From Burkholderiales bacterium (lineage in GTDB: Bacteria > Pseudomonadota > Gammaproteobacteria > Burkholderiales > Burkholderiaceae_C), in NCBI GenBank assembly GCA_947453585.1, contig CANGHQ010000013.1, positions 1 through 14,103 on the forward strand: DNA of 14,103 bases. Reading direction: 5' to 3'. The notes beneath the pieces were generated by a model. The model ran no database searches. It was given only the letters and a program-made list of their open reading frames with translations, and was not told the origin of the DNA. Made by a program: the position numbers and the translations under genes. How positions within the stretch are numbered: position 1 is the first letter of the stretch; each line of letters starts with the position of its first letter. Shown here in pieces: positions 7,543-14,103 of the stretch.

Positions 7543-9894
7543 TCAGGCCGCTTCGTGCGCCCGCGCCCCGGCGGCTGCCGCAGCTTGCGCTTGCTCGCGC
7601 TGAAAGTTGGCCTGCATCTGGCCCTTGGCGGATGCGTATTGCACCGGCCAGGGCTGCGCCTGGTAGCCGATCTTGGCGGCCTCGGTCAGCGTCCAGGCCG
7701 GGTTGGCCAGGTGGGGGCGTGCCACCGCGCACAAGTCGGCCCGCCCGGCGGCGATGATGCTGTTGACGTGGTCGGCCTCGCTGATCGCGCCCACCGCCAT
7801 GGTGGCAATACCGGCCTCTTGGCGGATGCGGTCGGCAAACGGGGTCTGGAACATGCGACCATAGACCGGTTTTTCTTGTTTGCTGACCTGGCCCGATGAA
7901 CAGTCAATCAGGTCGGCGCCTGCGGCCTTGAAGGCCCGCGCAATCTCCACCGCATCGTCGGGCGTAATGCCGCCTTCCACCCAGTCGGTGGCCGAGATGC
8001 GCACCGACATGGGCCGCTCCTGCGGCCAGACGGCGCGCACTGCGGCAAACACTTCTAGCGGATAGCGCAGGCGGTTTTCCAGGCTGCCGCCATAGGCGTC
8101 CTCGCGCTGGTTGGTCAGGGGCGAAATAAAGCTGGAGAGCAAATAGCCGTGGGCGCAGTGCAGCTCCAGCCAGTCCACGCCAATGCTTGCTGCGGCCTGG
8201 GTGCTGGCGCAAAAGTCGGCGCAGACGCGGTCCATGTCCGCACGCGTCATGGCGCGGGCGGTTTGGCTCACACCGGGCAGATACTGCTGGGGCGAGGCCG
8301 AAATCAGCGGCCAGTTGCCGCCCTCCAGCGGCTGGTCAGTGCCGTTCCAGGCCAGTCGGGTCGAGCCCTTGGCCCCGGCGTGGCCGATCTGCATGGCAAA
8401 TTTGGCGTCGCTGTTCTGGTGCACCCAGTCCACGATGCGCGCCCAGGCCGCCGTGTGCTTGGGGGCGTACAGGCCTGGGCAGCCGGGGGTGATGCGGGCG
8501 TCGGCGCTCACGCAGGTCATCTCGGCAAACACCATCGCGGCGCCACCCATGGCGCGCGCGCCCAGGTGCACCAGGTGGTAGTCACCCGCCACGCCGTCGG
8601 TTGCCGAATACTGCGCCATGGGCGAGACCACCACGCGGTTTTTCAGGGTCAGGCCGCGCATGGTGTAGGGCGTGAACATGGGCGGCGGTGCCGCCTGGTC
8701 CGGGCGCACGGCCACCCCGGCGCGCTGCGCAAACCAGCGCTCAAAGTCGCCCAGCCACTGCGCGTCGCGCAGGCGCAGGTTCTCGTGGCTGATGCGCTGG
8801 CTGCGCGTGAGCATGGAATACATGAACTGCGGGCCGGGCAGCTGATCGCAGTAGCGCTGGCCGCACACCTCAAACCAGACCATGGCGTTCCAGGCCGCGT
8901 TTTGCAGGCGCAGCACGTCCACCATGCGCAGCGCTTGGTAGCGTTCCAGTACCGCTGGTATCTGGGCAGGCGTGTCGCCCAGGGCGCCAAACTGGCGGGT
9001 GAGTTCAATCGCGTCTTCAATCGCCAGCTTGGTGCCCGAACCGATGGCGAAATGCGCGGTATGCACCGCGTCGCCCATCAGCACCACATGGCTGTGGCCG
9101 TTGAAGTGCGACCATTGCCTGCACTTGACCTGCTGAAAATTAAGCCAGGCCGAACCGCGCAAATGGCGCGCATTCGTCATCAGCGCAGCACCTTGCAGGT
9201 GGGCGGCAAACAGCTGCTCGCAAAAGGCAATCGACTGCGCTTGGTCCGCCTGGTCTAGGCCGTGCGCCAGCCAGACATCTTCGGGGCACTCGACAATAAA
9301 GGTCGTGGTTTCGGCGTCAAACTGGTAGATGTGGGCCTGGAACCAGCCGTGCTCGGTTTGTTCAAACAAAAAGGTAAACGCGTCGTAGCGCTTGTGTGTG
9401 CCCAGCCAGATGTAGCGGTTGGGCCGCAGCACGATCTCGGGCTGAAAGACGTCCGCATAGCGCTGGCGCACGCCTGAGTTGATGCCATCGGCCGCCACAA
9501 TCAGATCGGCCTGCGGGTAGTCGGTGTCCGCGTTGGCGTGGGTCTCAAACACCAGTTCGACATGCAAATCTTCGCAGCGGCGCTGCAAGATGTTGAGCAG
9601 CTTTTTGCGTCCGATGCCGACAAAGCCGTGGCCGCCGCTGCGCAGGGTTTCGCCCTTGAATTCGAGCGCAATATCGTCCCAGTGGTTGAAGGACTGCGCA
9701 ATCTCGGCGGCTGTGACCGGGTCCCAGACGCGCATATTGTCCATGGTCGCGTCCGAGAAAACCACGCCCCAACCGAAGGTGTCATAGGGCTTGTTTTGCT
9801 CGACCACCGTGATCTGGTGGGCCGGGTTTTTGAGCTTCATCAACAAGCCGAAATACAGGCCGGCCGGGCCGCCGCCAATGCACACAATATTCAT
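7543..9894 (-). CDS. 2-aminobenzoyl-CoA monooxygenase/reductase-type fusion (FAD hydroxylase + Old Yellow Enzyme)
   Basis: A 783-residue fusion of two flavoenzymes. Residues 1 to about 385 are a class A FAD monooxygenase, with the dinucleotide motif GGGPAG (7-12), the DG motif AADGINSGVR (134-143) and the ribityl-binding GD motif VLMGDAVH (271-278). Residues about 405-765 are an Old Yellow Enzyme/NADH:flavin oxidoreductase barrel, with the FMN segment VVSPMAQYSATDG (422-434), QIGHAGAKG (502-510), the substrate-binding His pair in HCAHGYLL (His579, His582), and NQREDAYGGSLENR. This architecture is that of the Azoarcus evansii anthraniloyl-CoA monooxygenase/reductase, which hydroxylates 2-aminobenzoyl-CoA at C5 and then reduces and dearomatises the ring with NAD(P)H. 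Databases also label relatives salicylyl-CoA 5-hydroxylase. A GGAG ribosome-binding site (9900-9903, complementary strand) lies 5 nt before the start. It is divergent from the marR-led operon. The tail (about 766-783) is Ala/Gln-rich and probably disordered. Substrate is inferred. Confidence 0.88.
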   Translation of the reverse strand: MNIVCIGGGPAGLYFGLLMKLKNPAHQITVVEQNKPYDTFGWGVVFSDATMDNMRVWDPVTAAEIAQSFNHWDDIALEFKGETLRSGGHGFVGIGRKKLLNILQRRCEDLHVELVFETHANADTDYPQADLIVAADGINSGVRQRYADVFQPEIVLRPNRYIWLGTHKRYDAFTFLFEQTEHGWFQAHIYQFDAETTTFIVECPEDVWLAHGLDQADQAQSIAFCEQLFAAHLQGAALMTNARHLRGSAWLNFQQVKCRQWSHFNGHSHVVLMGDAVHTAHFAIGSGTKLAIEDAIELTRQFGALGDTPAQIPAVLERYQALRMVDVLRLQNAAWNAMVWFEVCGQRYCDQLPGPQFMYSMLTRSQRISHENLRLRDAQWLGDFERWFAQRAGVAVRPDQAAPPPMFTPYTMRGLTLKNRVVVSPMAQYSATDGVAGDYHLVHLGARAMGGAAMVFAEMTCVSADARITPGCPGLYAPKHTAAWARIVDWVHQNSDAKFAMQIGHAGAKGSTRLAWNGTDQPLEGGNWPLISASPQQYLPGVSQTARAMTRADMDRVCADFCASTQAAASIGVDWLELHCAHGYLLSSFISPLTNQREDAYGGSLENRLRYPLEVFAAVRAVWPQERPMSVRISATDWVEGGITPDDAVEIARAFKAAGADLIDCSSGQVSKQEKPVYGRMFQTPFADRIRQEAGIATMAVGAISEADHVNSIIAAGRADLCAVARPHLANPAWTLTEAAKIGYQAQPWPVQYASAKGQMQANFQREQAQAAAAAGARAHEAA

Positions 9895-9922
9895 ACACGC
9901 TCCAGGGGGCGGCCGTAGCAGC

Positions 9923-9936
9923 CAATTTGAAAATTG
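9923..9936. repeat. Short AT-rich palindrome in the fusion-gene leader
   Basis: CAATTT (9923-9928), GA, AAATTG (9931-9936) is a perfect 6+2+6 palindrome directly beside operator 1, sharing its last two bases. It lies between the predicted start site and the ribosome-binding site of the minus-strand fusion gene, so it would be transcribed as a short stem. It could be an extra protein site or a leader hairpin; its sequence does not match the TTTA-nnCC-TAAA design. Low certainty of function. Confidence 0.3.
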
Positions 9937-9952
9937 CTTTAAACCTAAAGCA
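9935..9952. promoter_or_regulatory. Candidate MarR operator 1 (over fusion-gene transcription start)
   Basis: TGCTTTA (9935-9941), spacer AACC, TAAAGCA (9946-9952) is a perfect 7-bp inverted repeat. It runs from the edge of the predicted minus-strand -10 box across the predicted transcription start near 9945. Its core TTTA-nnCC-TAAA recurs in the inverted repeat at 10017-10038, and MarR dimers typically bind palindromes of this size. A repressor here would block initiation of the monooxygenase/reductase gene. That the adjacent MarR binds it is inference. Confidence 0.6.
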
Positions 9953-9980
9953 CTCTAGCAAGGCGTGCTACCCGTGTCAA
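9952..9980 (-). promoter_or_regulatory. Predicted sigma70 promoter of the monooxygenase/reductase gene
   Basis: On the minus strand the sequence has a perfect -35 TTGACA (plus-strand 9975-9980), a 17-bp spacer and a -10 TAGAGT (plus-strand 9952-9957, 4 of 6 matches to TATAAT). The start site would fall near 9945, giving a leader of about 50 nt with a GGAG ribosome-binding site. Operator 1 overlaps the last base of the -10 and the start site. It was found by eye, but consensus hexamer and ideal spacing coincide. Confidence 0.65.
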
Positions 9981-10007
9981 CGCTGCGCGGGCTCAGGAAT
10001 GACCGGA

Positions 10008-10035
10008 TTGACAAACAATAGTTTATGCCTAAACT
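10008..10035 (+). promoter_or_regulatory. Predicted sigma70 promoter of the marR-led operon
   Basis: Perfect -35 TTGACA at 10008-10013, a 16-bp spacer and a -10 TAAACT at 10030-10035 (4 of 6 matches). The start site would be near 10042, leaving a leader of about 80 nt before marR. The inverted repeat at 10017-10038 covers most of the spacer and the whole -10, a classic repression geometry that predicts autoregulation by MarR and control of the downstream catabolic genes. Confidence 0.65.
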
Positions 10036-10038
10036 ATT
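10017..10038. promoter_or_regulatory. Candidate MarR operator 2 (over marR promoter)
   Basis: AATAGTTTA (10017-10025), spacer TGCC, TAAACTATT (10030-10038) is a perfect 9-bp inverted repeat with a 4-bp spacer. It overlaps the spacer and -10 of the predicted marR promoter. It shares the arm ends, the 4-bp spacer length and the CC in the spacer with operator 1; the two centres are 84 bp apart. It is the strongest palindrome noticed in this intergenic region. Binding by the neighbouring MarR protein is inference from position and symmetry. Confidence 0.7.
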
Positions 10039-10095
10039 TTTAACCAAGCCTTAAGGTCGCAGCAAAAGCACCTTCTGGCGCCCCGTTTTTGCAGA

Positions 10096-10103
10096 AATAG
10101 TTT
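10096..10103 (+). promoter_or_regulatory. Possible extra operator half-site in the marR leader
   Basis: AATAGTTT followed by GCC repeats the left arm of operator 2 (AATAGTTTA then TGCC) 79 bp further right and 20 bp before the marR start. No matching right arm follows, so it could only be a weak or half site. An 8-bp match in an AT-rich leader may be chance. Confidence 0.25.
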
Positions 10104-10123
10104 GCCCCGAAAGCCCACCCTCC

Positions 10124-10621
10124 ATGGACAAAGAAGCCCGTTTGCACGGCACCACAATGGCAGAACATCCGCAGGCCCTGCGCCTGTGGCTGCGCATGCT
10201 CACCTGCACCCAGCTGGTTGAAACCCAGGTGCGCGTGGCCTTGCGTGAGCGCTTTGCCAGCACCTTGCCGCGCTTTGATTTGCTGGCCCAGCTCGAGCGC
10301 GTGCCAGAAGGCATGAAGATGAAAGACCTGTCGCGCCGCATGATGGTCACCGGCGGCAACATCACCGGCATTACCGACCAACTGGTGACCGAAGGCCTGG
10401 TGCAGCGCGTGGCCGTGCCCGATGACGGGCGCGCTTTTCGCATTAAGCTCACCGCCAAAGGGCGCAAGCAGTTCGGCGCCATGGCGCGCGCCCACGAAGA
10501 CTGGATCGTCCAGGCCTTCGGGTCGCTCAGTGACAAAGAAGTCAGCACCTTGCACCGCCTGCTGGGCAAGGTCAAGGAACACAGCCACAACACCAAAAAC
10601 CTATCTACGGACACGTTATGA
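10124..10621 (+). CDS. MarR-family transcriptional regulator of the aromatic-CoA operon
   Basis: A 165-residue winged-helix regulator. A helical dimerisation N-terminus (about 15-60) is followed by the helix-turn-helix KMKDLSRRMMVTGGNITGIT (65-84) and the wing VAVPDDGRAFRIKLTAKG (96-113), whose DDGRAxxxxLT pattern is typical of MarR. Most relatives are repressors released by a small aromatic ligand; in CoA-dependent aromatic operons the ligand is often the aryl-CoA, which is likely but unproven here. It is the first gene of the catabolic operon and overlaps the next start by 4 nt (ATGA). An alternative start at Met12 (ATG at 10157) is possible, since neither ATG has a good Shine-Dalgarno. It probably binds the two inverted repeats upstream. 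Confidence 0.93.
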   Translation: MDKEARLHGTTMAEHPQALRLWLRMLTCTQLVETQVRVALRERFASTLPRFDLLAQLERVPEGMKMKDLSRRMMVTGGNITGITDQLVTEGLVQRVAVPDDGRAFRIKLTAKGRKQFGAMARAHEDWIVQAFGSLSDKEVSTLHRLLGKVKEHSHNTKNLSTDTL

Positions 10622-11472
10622 AACACTTTATCGGCGCAGGCAGCCCCATGCGCAGCCAGTTCACCGCCACCCAGGCCTACGCGGCACAGCACTTTGCCTG
10701 GAGCTTCCACGAGGGCGTGGGCACCATCACCCTGAACCGCCCCGAGCGCAAAAACCCGCTCACCTTTGATTCGTACTGCGAACTGCGCAATCTGTTTGAG
10801 GCGCTGAAATACTCCACCGACGTCAAGGTGCTGGTGCTCAGCGGCGCGGGCGGCAACTTTTGTTCGGGCGGGGACGTGCACGAAATCATCGGGCCCCTGA
10901 CGCGCATGAGCATGCCCGAGATGCTGGAATTCACCCGCATGACCGGCGACCTGGTCAAAACCATGCGCAACTGCCCGCAGCCCATCATTGGCGCCATTGA
11001 CGGCATTTGCGCCGGGGCTGGGGCCATGATGGCGCTGGCCTGCGACATGCGCCTGGGCACGGCGGCCAGCAAGACGGCGTTTTTGTTCACCCGCGTCGGG
11101 CTGGCCGGGGCCGACATGGGCGCTTGCGCGCTGCTGCCGCGCGTGATCGGCCAGGGCCGCGCCTCTGAGCTGCTGTTTACCGGGCGCGCCATGAGCGCCA
11201 CCGAAGGCCTGGCCTGGGGCTTTTTCAACGCCTTGCACGACAGCGCCAGTTTGCTCGAGCAGGCCCAGGCGCTGGCCGCTACGCTGGCGCAAGGCCCCAC
11301 CTTTGCCCAAGGCATGACCAAAACTATGCTGCAACAAGAATGGGCGATGACTATTGAGCAAGCGGTAGAAGCTGAGGCCCAAGCGCAGGCCATTTGCATG
11401 CAAACCGGCGACTTTCGGCGCGCCTACGAGGCCTTTGCCGCCAAGCAAAAACCCGTGTTCGAGGGCAACTGA
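10618..11472 (+). CDS. Enoyl-CoA hydratase/isomerase-family protein of the aryl-CoA pathway
   Basis: A 284-residue crotonase-fold protein with an N-terminal extension of about 25 residues before the family core at GVGTITLNRPERKNPL. The oxyanion-hole segments are GAGGNFCSGGDVHE (76-89) and GICAGAGAMMALACD (129-143). By hand alignment both usual catalytic glutamates of enoyl-CoA hydratase are absent: Met137 stands where GGGCEL has Glu, and Thr158 near where PEV/PEI has Glu. An aspartate, Asp166 in GLAGADMGACALLPR, falls where dienoyl-CoA isomerase has a catalytic Asp. It may therefore be an isomerase, a ring-opening hydrolase or an atypical hydratase. Its start overlaps marR by 4 nt and its stop is 1 nt before the dehydrogenase start, so it belongs to one operon and is likely to act on the product of the fused monooxygenase/reductase. 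Confidence 0.88.
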   Translation: MKHFIGAGSPMRSQFTATQAYAAQHFAWSFHEGVGTITLNRPERKNPLTFDSYCELRNLFEALKYSTDVKVLVLSGAGGNFCSGGDVHEIIGPLTRMSMPEMLEFTRMTGDLVKTMRNCPQPIIGAIDGICAGAGAMMALACDMRLGTAASKTAFLFTRVGLAGADMGACALLPRVIGQGRASELLFTGRAMSATEGLAWGFFNALHDSASLLEQAQALAATLAQGPTFAQGMTKTMLQQEWAMTIEQAVEAEAQAQAICMQTGDFRRAYEAFAAKQKPVFEGN

Positions 11473-11473
11473 C

Positions 11474-12673
11474 ATGGCCGCGCTCGCACCCACCGCGCAT
11501 TTGCAGCTGCCGTTTTTTGACGCAGCGCACCAGCAACTCGCCGCCGACCTGTCGGCCTGGGCGGCGGTGCAAGACGTAGACGAACAAGACGACCGCCTGG
11601 CCTGCCGCGAATGGGTGCGCCGCCTGGGCGCGGCCGGCTGGCTGCGGCACTGCGTGCCCGCCGAGTTTGGTGGCGTGCGCGCCCAGCTGGATTCGCGCGC
11701 CCTGGTCATCTTGCGCGAAACCCTGGCCTTTTATTCGCCCTTGGCCGACTTTGCTTTTGCCATGCAGGGCCTGGGCAGCGGCGCCATTACCCTGGCCGGC
11801 ACCGCAGCGCAAAAAAGCCGCTACCTGCCGGCCGTGGCCCAAGGCCAGATGATTGCCGCCTTTGCCCTGAGCGAGGCGCAAGCCGGCTCGGACGCCGGCG
11901 CCATGGCGACCACGGCGCGCTTCGGTGCAAACGGCGACGTCACCCTGCAGGGCAGCAAGACCTGGATCAGCAATGGCGGCATCGCCGACTATTACTGCGT
12001 GTTCGCCAAAACCGACCCGCAGGCCGGCACGCGCGGCATTACCGCCTTTATCGTGGACGCCGACACGCCGGGGCTCGATGCCTCCGAGCACATCGCTGTG
12101 ATGGCGCCGCACCCGCTGGCCACGCTGCAGTTTGCAGATTGCCGCCTGCCCGCCAGTGCCCAGTTGGGTGAACTGCACGGTGGCTTCAAGCTGGCCATGC
12201 GCACGCTCGACATCTTTCGCGCCTCGGTGGCGGCTGCCGCCCTGGGCATGGCGCGCCGCGCGCTGGCGCTGGCGGTGGACTACGCGCAGGCGCGGCCCAT
12301 GTTTGGCCAGCGCCTGGCCGACTTTCAGCTCACCCAGGCCAAGCTCGGCGAAATGGTGGCCCTGATTGATGCCGGCGCCTTGCTCACTTACCGCGCCGCC
12401 TGGCTGCGCGACTGCGTCGGCACCGAAGGCGCGCAGCACGCCCAAACCTACAGCGCCGCTGCCGCCATGGCCAAGATGGTGGCCACCGAAAACGCCCAGC
12501 GCGTGATCGACATGGCGTTGCAAATGCACGGCGGCATGGGCGTGCGCATGGGCAACAAGATCGAGAGCCTGTACCGCGACATCCGCTCCCTGCGCATCTA
12601 CGAGGGCGCCACCGAAGTGCAACTGCTGATCCTGGGCAAATCGGTGCTCCGCGCTTCCTCGAAAACTGCTTAA
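11474..12673 (+). CDS. Acyl-CoA dehydrogenase of the aryl-CoA pathway
   Basis: A 399-residue FAD-dependent acyl-CoA dehydrogenase. It has the helical N-domain; the FAD/substrate segment AAFALSEAQAGSDAGAM (128-144); KTWISNGGIADYY (162-174); the R-x-x-FGQ-x-x-x-x-FQ motif ARPMFGQRLADFQ (273-285); the FAD-binding QMHGGMGV (350-357); and the catalytic base Glu377 in IYEGATEVQ. All key residues are present, so it should be active with an electron-transfer flavoprotein as acceptor. The ATG at 11474 was chosen over an earlier in-frame start at 11435, because the latter lies inside the hydratase gene and GAGG (11461-11464) sits 9 nt upstream. In context it probably oxidises an alicyclic or ring-opened CoA thioester from the monooxygenase/reductase; the exact substrate is unknown. 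Confidence 0.93.
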   Translation: MAALAPTAHLQLPFFDAAHQQLAADLSAWAAVQDVDEQDDRLACREWVRRLGAAGWLRHCVPAEFGGVRAQLDSRALVILRETLAFYSPLADFAFAMQGLGSGAITLAGTAAQKSRYLPAVAQGQMIAAFALSEAQAGSDAGAMATTARFGANGDVTLQGSKTWISNGGIADYYCVFAKTDPQAGTRGITAFIVDADTPGLDASEHIAVMAPHPLATLQFADCRLPASAQLGELHGGFKLAMRTLDIFRASVAAAALGMARRALALAVDYAQARPMFGQRLADFQLTQAKLGEMVALIDAGALLTYRAAWLRDCVGTEGAQHAQTYSAAAAMAKMVATENAQRVIDMALQMHGGMGVRMGNKIESLYRDIRSLRIYEGATEVQLLILGKSVLRASSKTA

Positions 12674-12684
12674 AGAGGTTCGCC

Positions 12685-14103
12685 ATGCCCCAAGTCACGC
12701 CCCATGTCACGGACAAGGCCCCAGTTGCCGCCCGCTCCGCCCAGACCGACCGCTTTGTCCACACCCGCCTGCCGCCGCCCGAGCAGTGGCCGGCGCTGCG
12801 CTACGAGCTGCCTGAACTGCGCGCGCTGCAACAGGCCGCGCAACGCAACCTGGTTCACGAACTGCTGGACAAGGCGCTGGACAAAGGCTGGGGCGACAAG
12901 CCGATGCTGCGCTCGCCCACCCGCAGCCTGAGCTACGGCCAGGCCCGCGCCGAAGTGGACCGCCGCGTCGGCGTGCTGCGCCACGGCTTGGGGCTGGAGC
13001 CCGGCATGCGCGTGTTGCTGCGCGGGGGCAATTCGATTGAGATGGCGCTGGCATGGCTGGCCGTGGTCAAGGCCGGTCTGGTGGCGGTGGCCACCATGCC
13101 GCTTTTGCGCGCCAAAGAGCTGGGCGAAATCATCGCCAAGGCGCAGTCGGTGCTCGCCCTGTGCGACGCCAGCTTGCTGACTGAGCTGCAGCAGGCGCAA
13201 AGCCTGCACCCGGTGCTCGCCACCATCGTGCCCTTTAACGACGCCGCCAACCCGCAGTCCCTGGGCGCCCTGGCCGCGCAGCAGCCCGACCACTGCGCGC
13301 CCTGCGATACCTCTGCCGACGATATTGCGCTCTTGGTCTTTACCTCGGGCACCACCGGCAGCCCCAAGGCGGCCGTCGCCAGCCACCGCGACGTGCTGGC
13401 CGCCTGCGAGACCTGGCCGCGCCACGTGTTGCAAGCCCGCCCGGACGACATCGTCATGGGTTCGCCGCCCCTGGCCTTCTCGTTTGGCCTGGGCGGCCTG
13501 CTGATTTTTCCGATGTTCGCCGGGGCTTCGGTGTATTTTCCGGACGTGCCTTATTCGCCCCAGGTCATGGCGCAAATCATTTTCGACACCGGCGCCACCA
13601 TTTGCTACACCGCCCCCACGTTTTACCGCCAGCTCGCCCCGCACATGCAGGCACTGGCCAGCCAACGCGGCCAGCGCTCGGCGCTGCGCCTGTGCGTAAG
13701 CGCTGGCGAAGGCCTGCCCGACGCCACCCGCCAACTCTGGAAAGACGCCACCGGCATCGACATGGTGGACGGCATTGGCGCTACTGAGATGTTCCACATC
13801 TTCATCTCCACCGTGCCCGGGCAGGTGCGCCGGGGCGCCATTGGCCAGGTGGTACCGGGCTACTTTGCGCGCGTGGTTGATGAACAGGGCCACGAGTTGC
13901 CGCGCGGCAGCGTCGGGCGCCTGGCGGTGCAAGGGCCCACCGGCTGCCGCTACATGGACGACGCGCGCCAGCGCAACTACGTGCAGGACGGCTGGAACTA
14001 CCCCGGCGATGCCTTTGTGCAAGACGCTGACGGTTACTTCTTCTACCAGTCGCGTGCCGACGACATGATCATCACCTCGGGCTACAACGTGGGCGCCCCC
14101 GAG
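12685..14103 (+). CDS. Benzoate/2-aminobenzoate-type CoA ligase (3' end outside window)
   Basis: An open frame of 473 codons runs without a stop to the window edge. The start ATG has AAAGAGG 6 nt upstream and lies 11 nt after the dehydrogenase stop. It is an adenylate-forming aryl-CoA synthetase, with the P-loop VFTSGTTGSPKAA (218-230), motif GIGATEMFH (363-371), WNYPGD (437-442) and the hinge region SRADDMIITSGYNVGAPE (456-473). The C-terminal domain with the catalytic lysine is cut off; benzoate-CoA ligase relatives are about 520-550 residues, so roughly 50-75 are missing. It would activate an aromatic acid with ATP and CoA as the first pathway step. Anthranilate is favoured because a monooxygenase/reductase fusion is encoded nearby; benzoate or salicylate cannot be excluded. 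Confidence 0.9.
   Translation, partial: MPQVTPHVTDKAPVAARSAQTDRFVHTRLPPPEQWPALRYELPELRALQQAAQRNLVHELLDKALDKGWGDKPMLRSPTRSLSYGQARAEVDRRVGVLRHGLGLEPGMRVLLRGGNSIEMALAWLAVVKAGLVAVATMPLLRAKELGEIIAKAQSVLALCDASLLTELQQAQSLHPVLATIVPFNDAANPQSLGALAAQQPDHCAPCDTSADDIALLVFTSGTTGSPKAAVASHRDVLAACETWPRHVLQARPDDIVMGSPPLAFSFGLGGLLIFPMFAGASVYFPDVPYSPQVMAQIIFDTGATICYTAPTFYRQLAPHMQALASQRGQRSALRLCVSAGEGLPDATRQLWKDATGIDMVDGIGATEMFHIFISTVPGQVRRGAIGQVVPGYFARVVDEQGHELPRGSVGRLAVQGPTGCRYMDDARQRNYVQDGWNYPGDAFVQDADGYFFYQSRADDMIITSGYNVGAPE

Noticed and set aside
9895..10123. Hidden small gene or RNA in the divergent region
   Set aside because: I saw no plausible coding frame; the sequence is accounted for by promoters, repeats and leaders.
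10051..11709. Long minus-strand open frame (552 codons) opposite marR, the hydratase-like gene and the dehydrogenase start
   Set aside because: Its translation is low-complexity Arg/Ala/Ser/Gly-rich with no recognisable domain, and it lies antisense to well-supported genes. Long antisense frames are expected at this GC content.
11351..12622. Minus-strand open frame (423 codons) opposite the acyl-CoA dehydrogenase
   Set aside because: The His/Gly/Ala-rich translation has no motifs and is fully antisense to a clear dehydrogenase.
12670..14022. Minus-strand open frame (450 codons) opposite the CoA ligase
   Set aside because: The plus strand carries an uninterrupted ligase with all adenylation motifs; the antisense frame has no recognisable domain.

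Overview
The window is high-GC DNA from a proteobacterium. The lptD-surA-rsmA order, an AmgK-like kinase divergent from lptD, and an aerobic CoA-thioester aromatic pathway together suggest a betaproteobacterium of the Burkholderiales, most likely Comamonadaceae-like. The lineage is inferred from gene content and codon style, not from a database search.

Left part (1-7444) is housekeeping. It starts with the last 25 codons of an unknown upstream gene, followed by a monoacylglycerol-lipase-type alpha/beta hydrolase (+). Converging on it is a minus-strand pair, an AmgK-like sugar kinase and rsmE. Divergent from that pair is a plus-strand outer-membrane and ribosome biogenesis run: lptD (LPS translocon), surA (periplasmic chaperone/isomerase) and rsmA (16S rRNA dimethyltransferase). 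Two genes often found in such loci are absent here: murU next to amgK, and pdxA between surA and rsmA.

Right part (7543-14103) is a catabolic locus. It resembles the aerobic 2-aminobenzoate (anthranilate) pathway that works on CoA thioesters, first described in Azoarcus evansii. A fused flavin monooxygenase/Old-Yellow-Enzyme protein (2-aminobenzoyl-CoA monooxygenase/reductase type) is read leftward. Divergent from it is a tightly packed operon: MarR regulator, enoyl-CoA-hydratase-family protein, acyl-CoA dehydrogenase and a benzoate/2-aminobenzoate-type CoA ligase that runs off the window end. The proposed flow is that the ligase makes the aryl-CoA, the fusion enzyme hydroxylates and reduces the ring, and the hydratase-like and dehydrogenase proteins take part in ring opening and beta-oxidation-like steps. 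Salicylate or a related ortho-substituted benzoate is an alternative substrate.

The most informative non-coding stretch is the 229-bp divergent region 9895-10123. It holds two face-to-face sigma70-type promoters, each with a perfect TTGACA -35. Each is overlapped by an inverted repeat of the same design (TTTA-nnCC-TAAA core), with centres 84 bp apart. These are strong candidates for operators of the adjacent MarR protein. There is no gene-free stretch longer than 300 bases. I saw no tRNA, rRNA, CRISPR array or insertion sequence.
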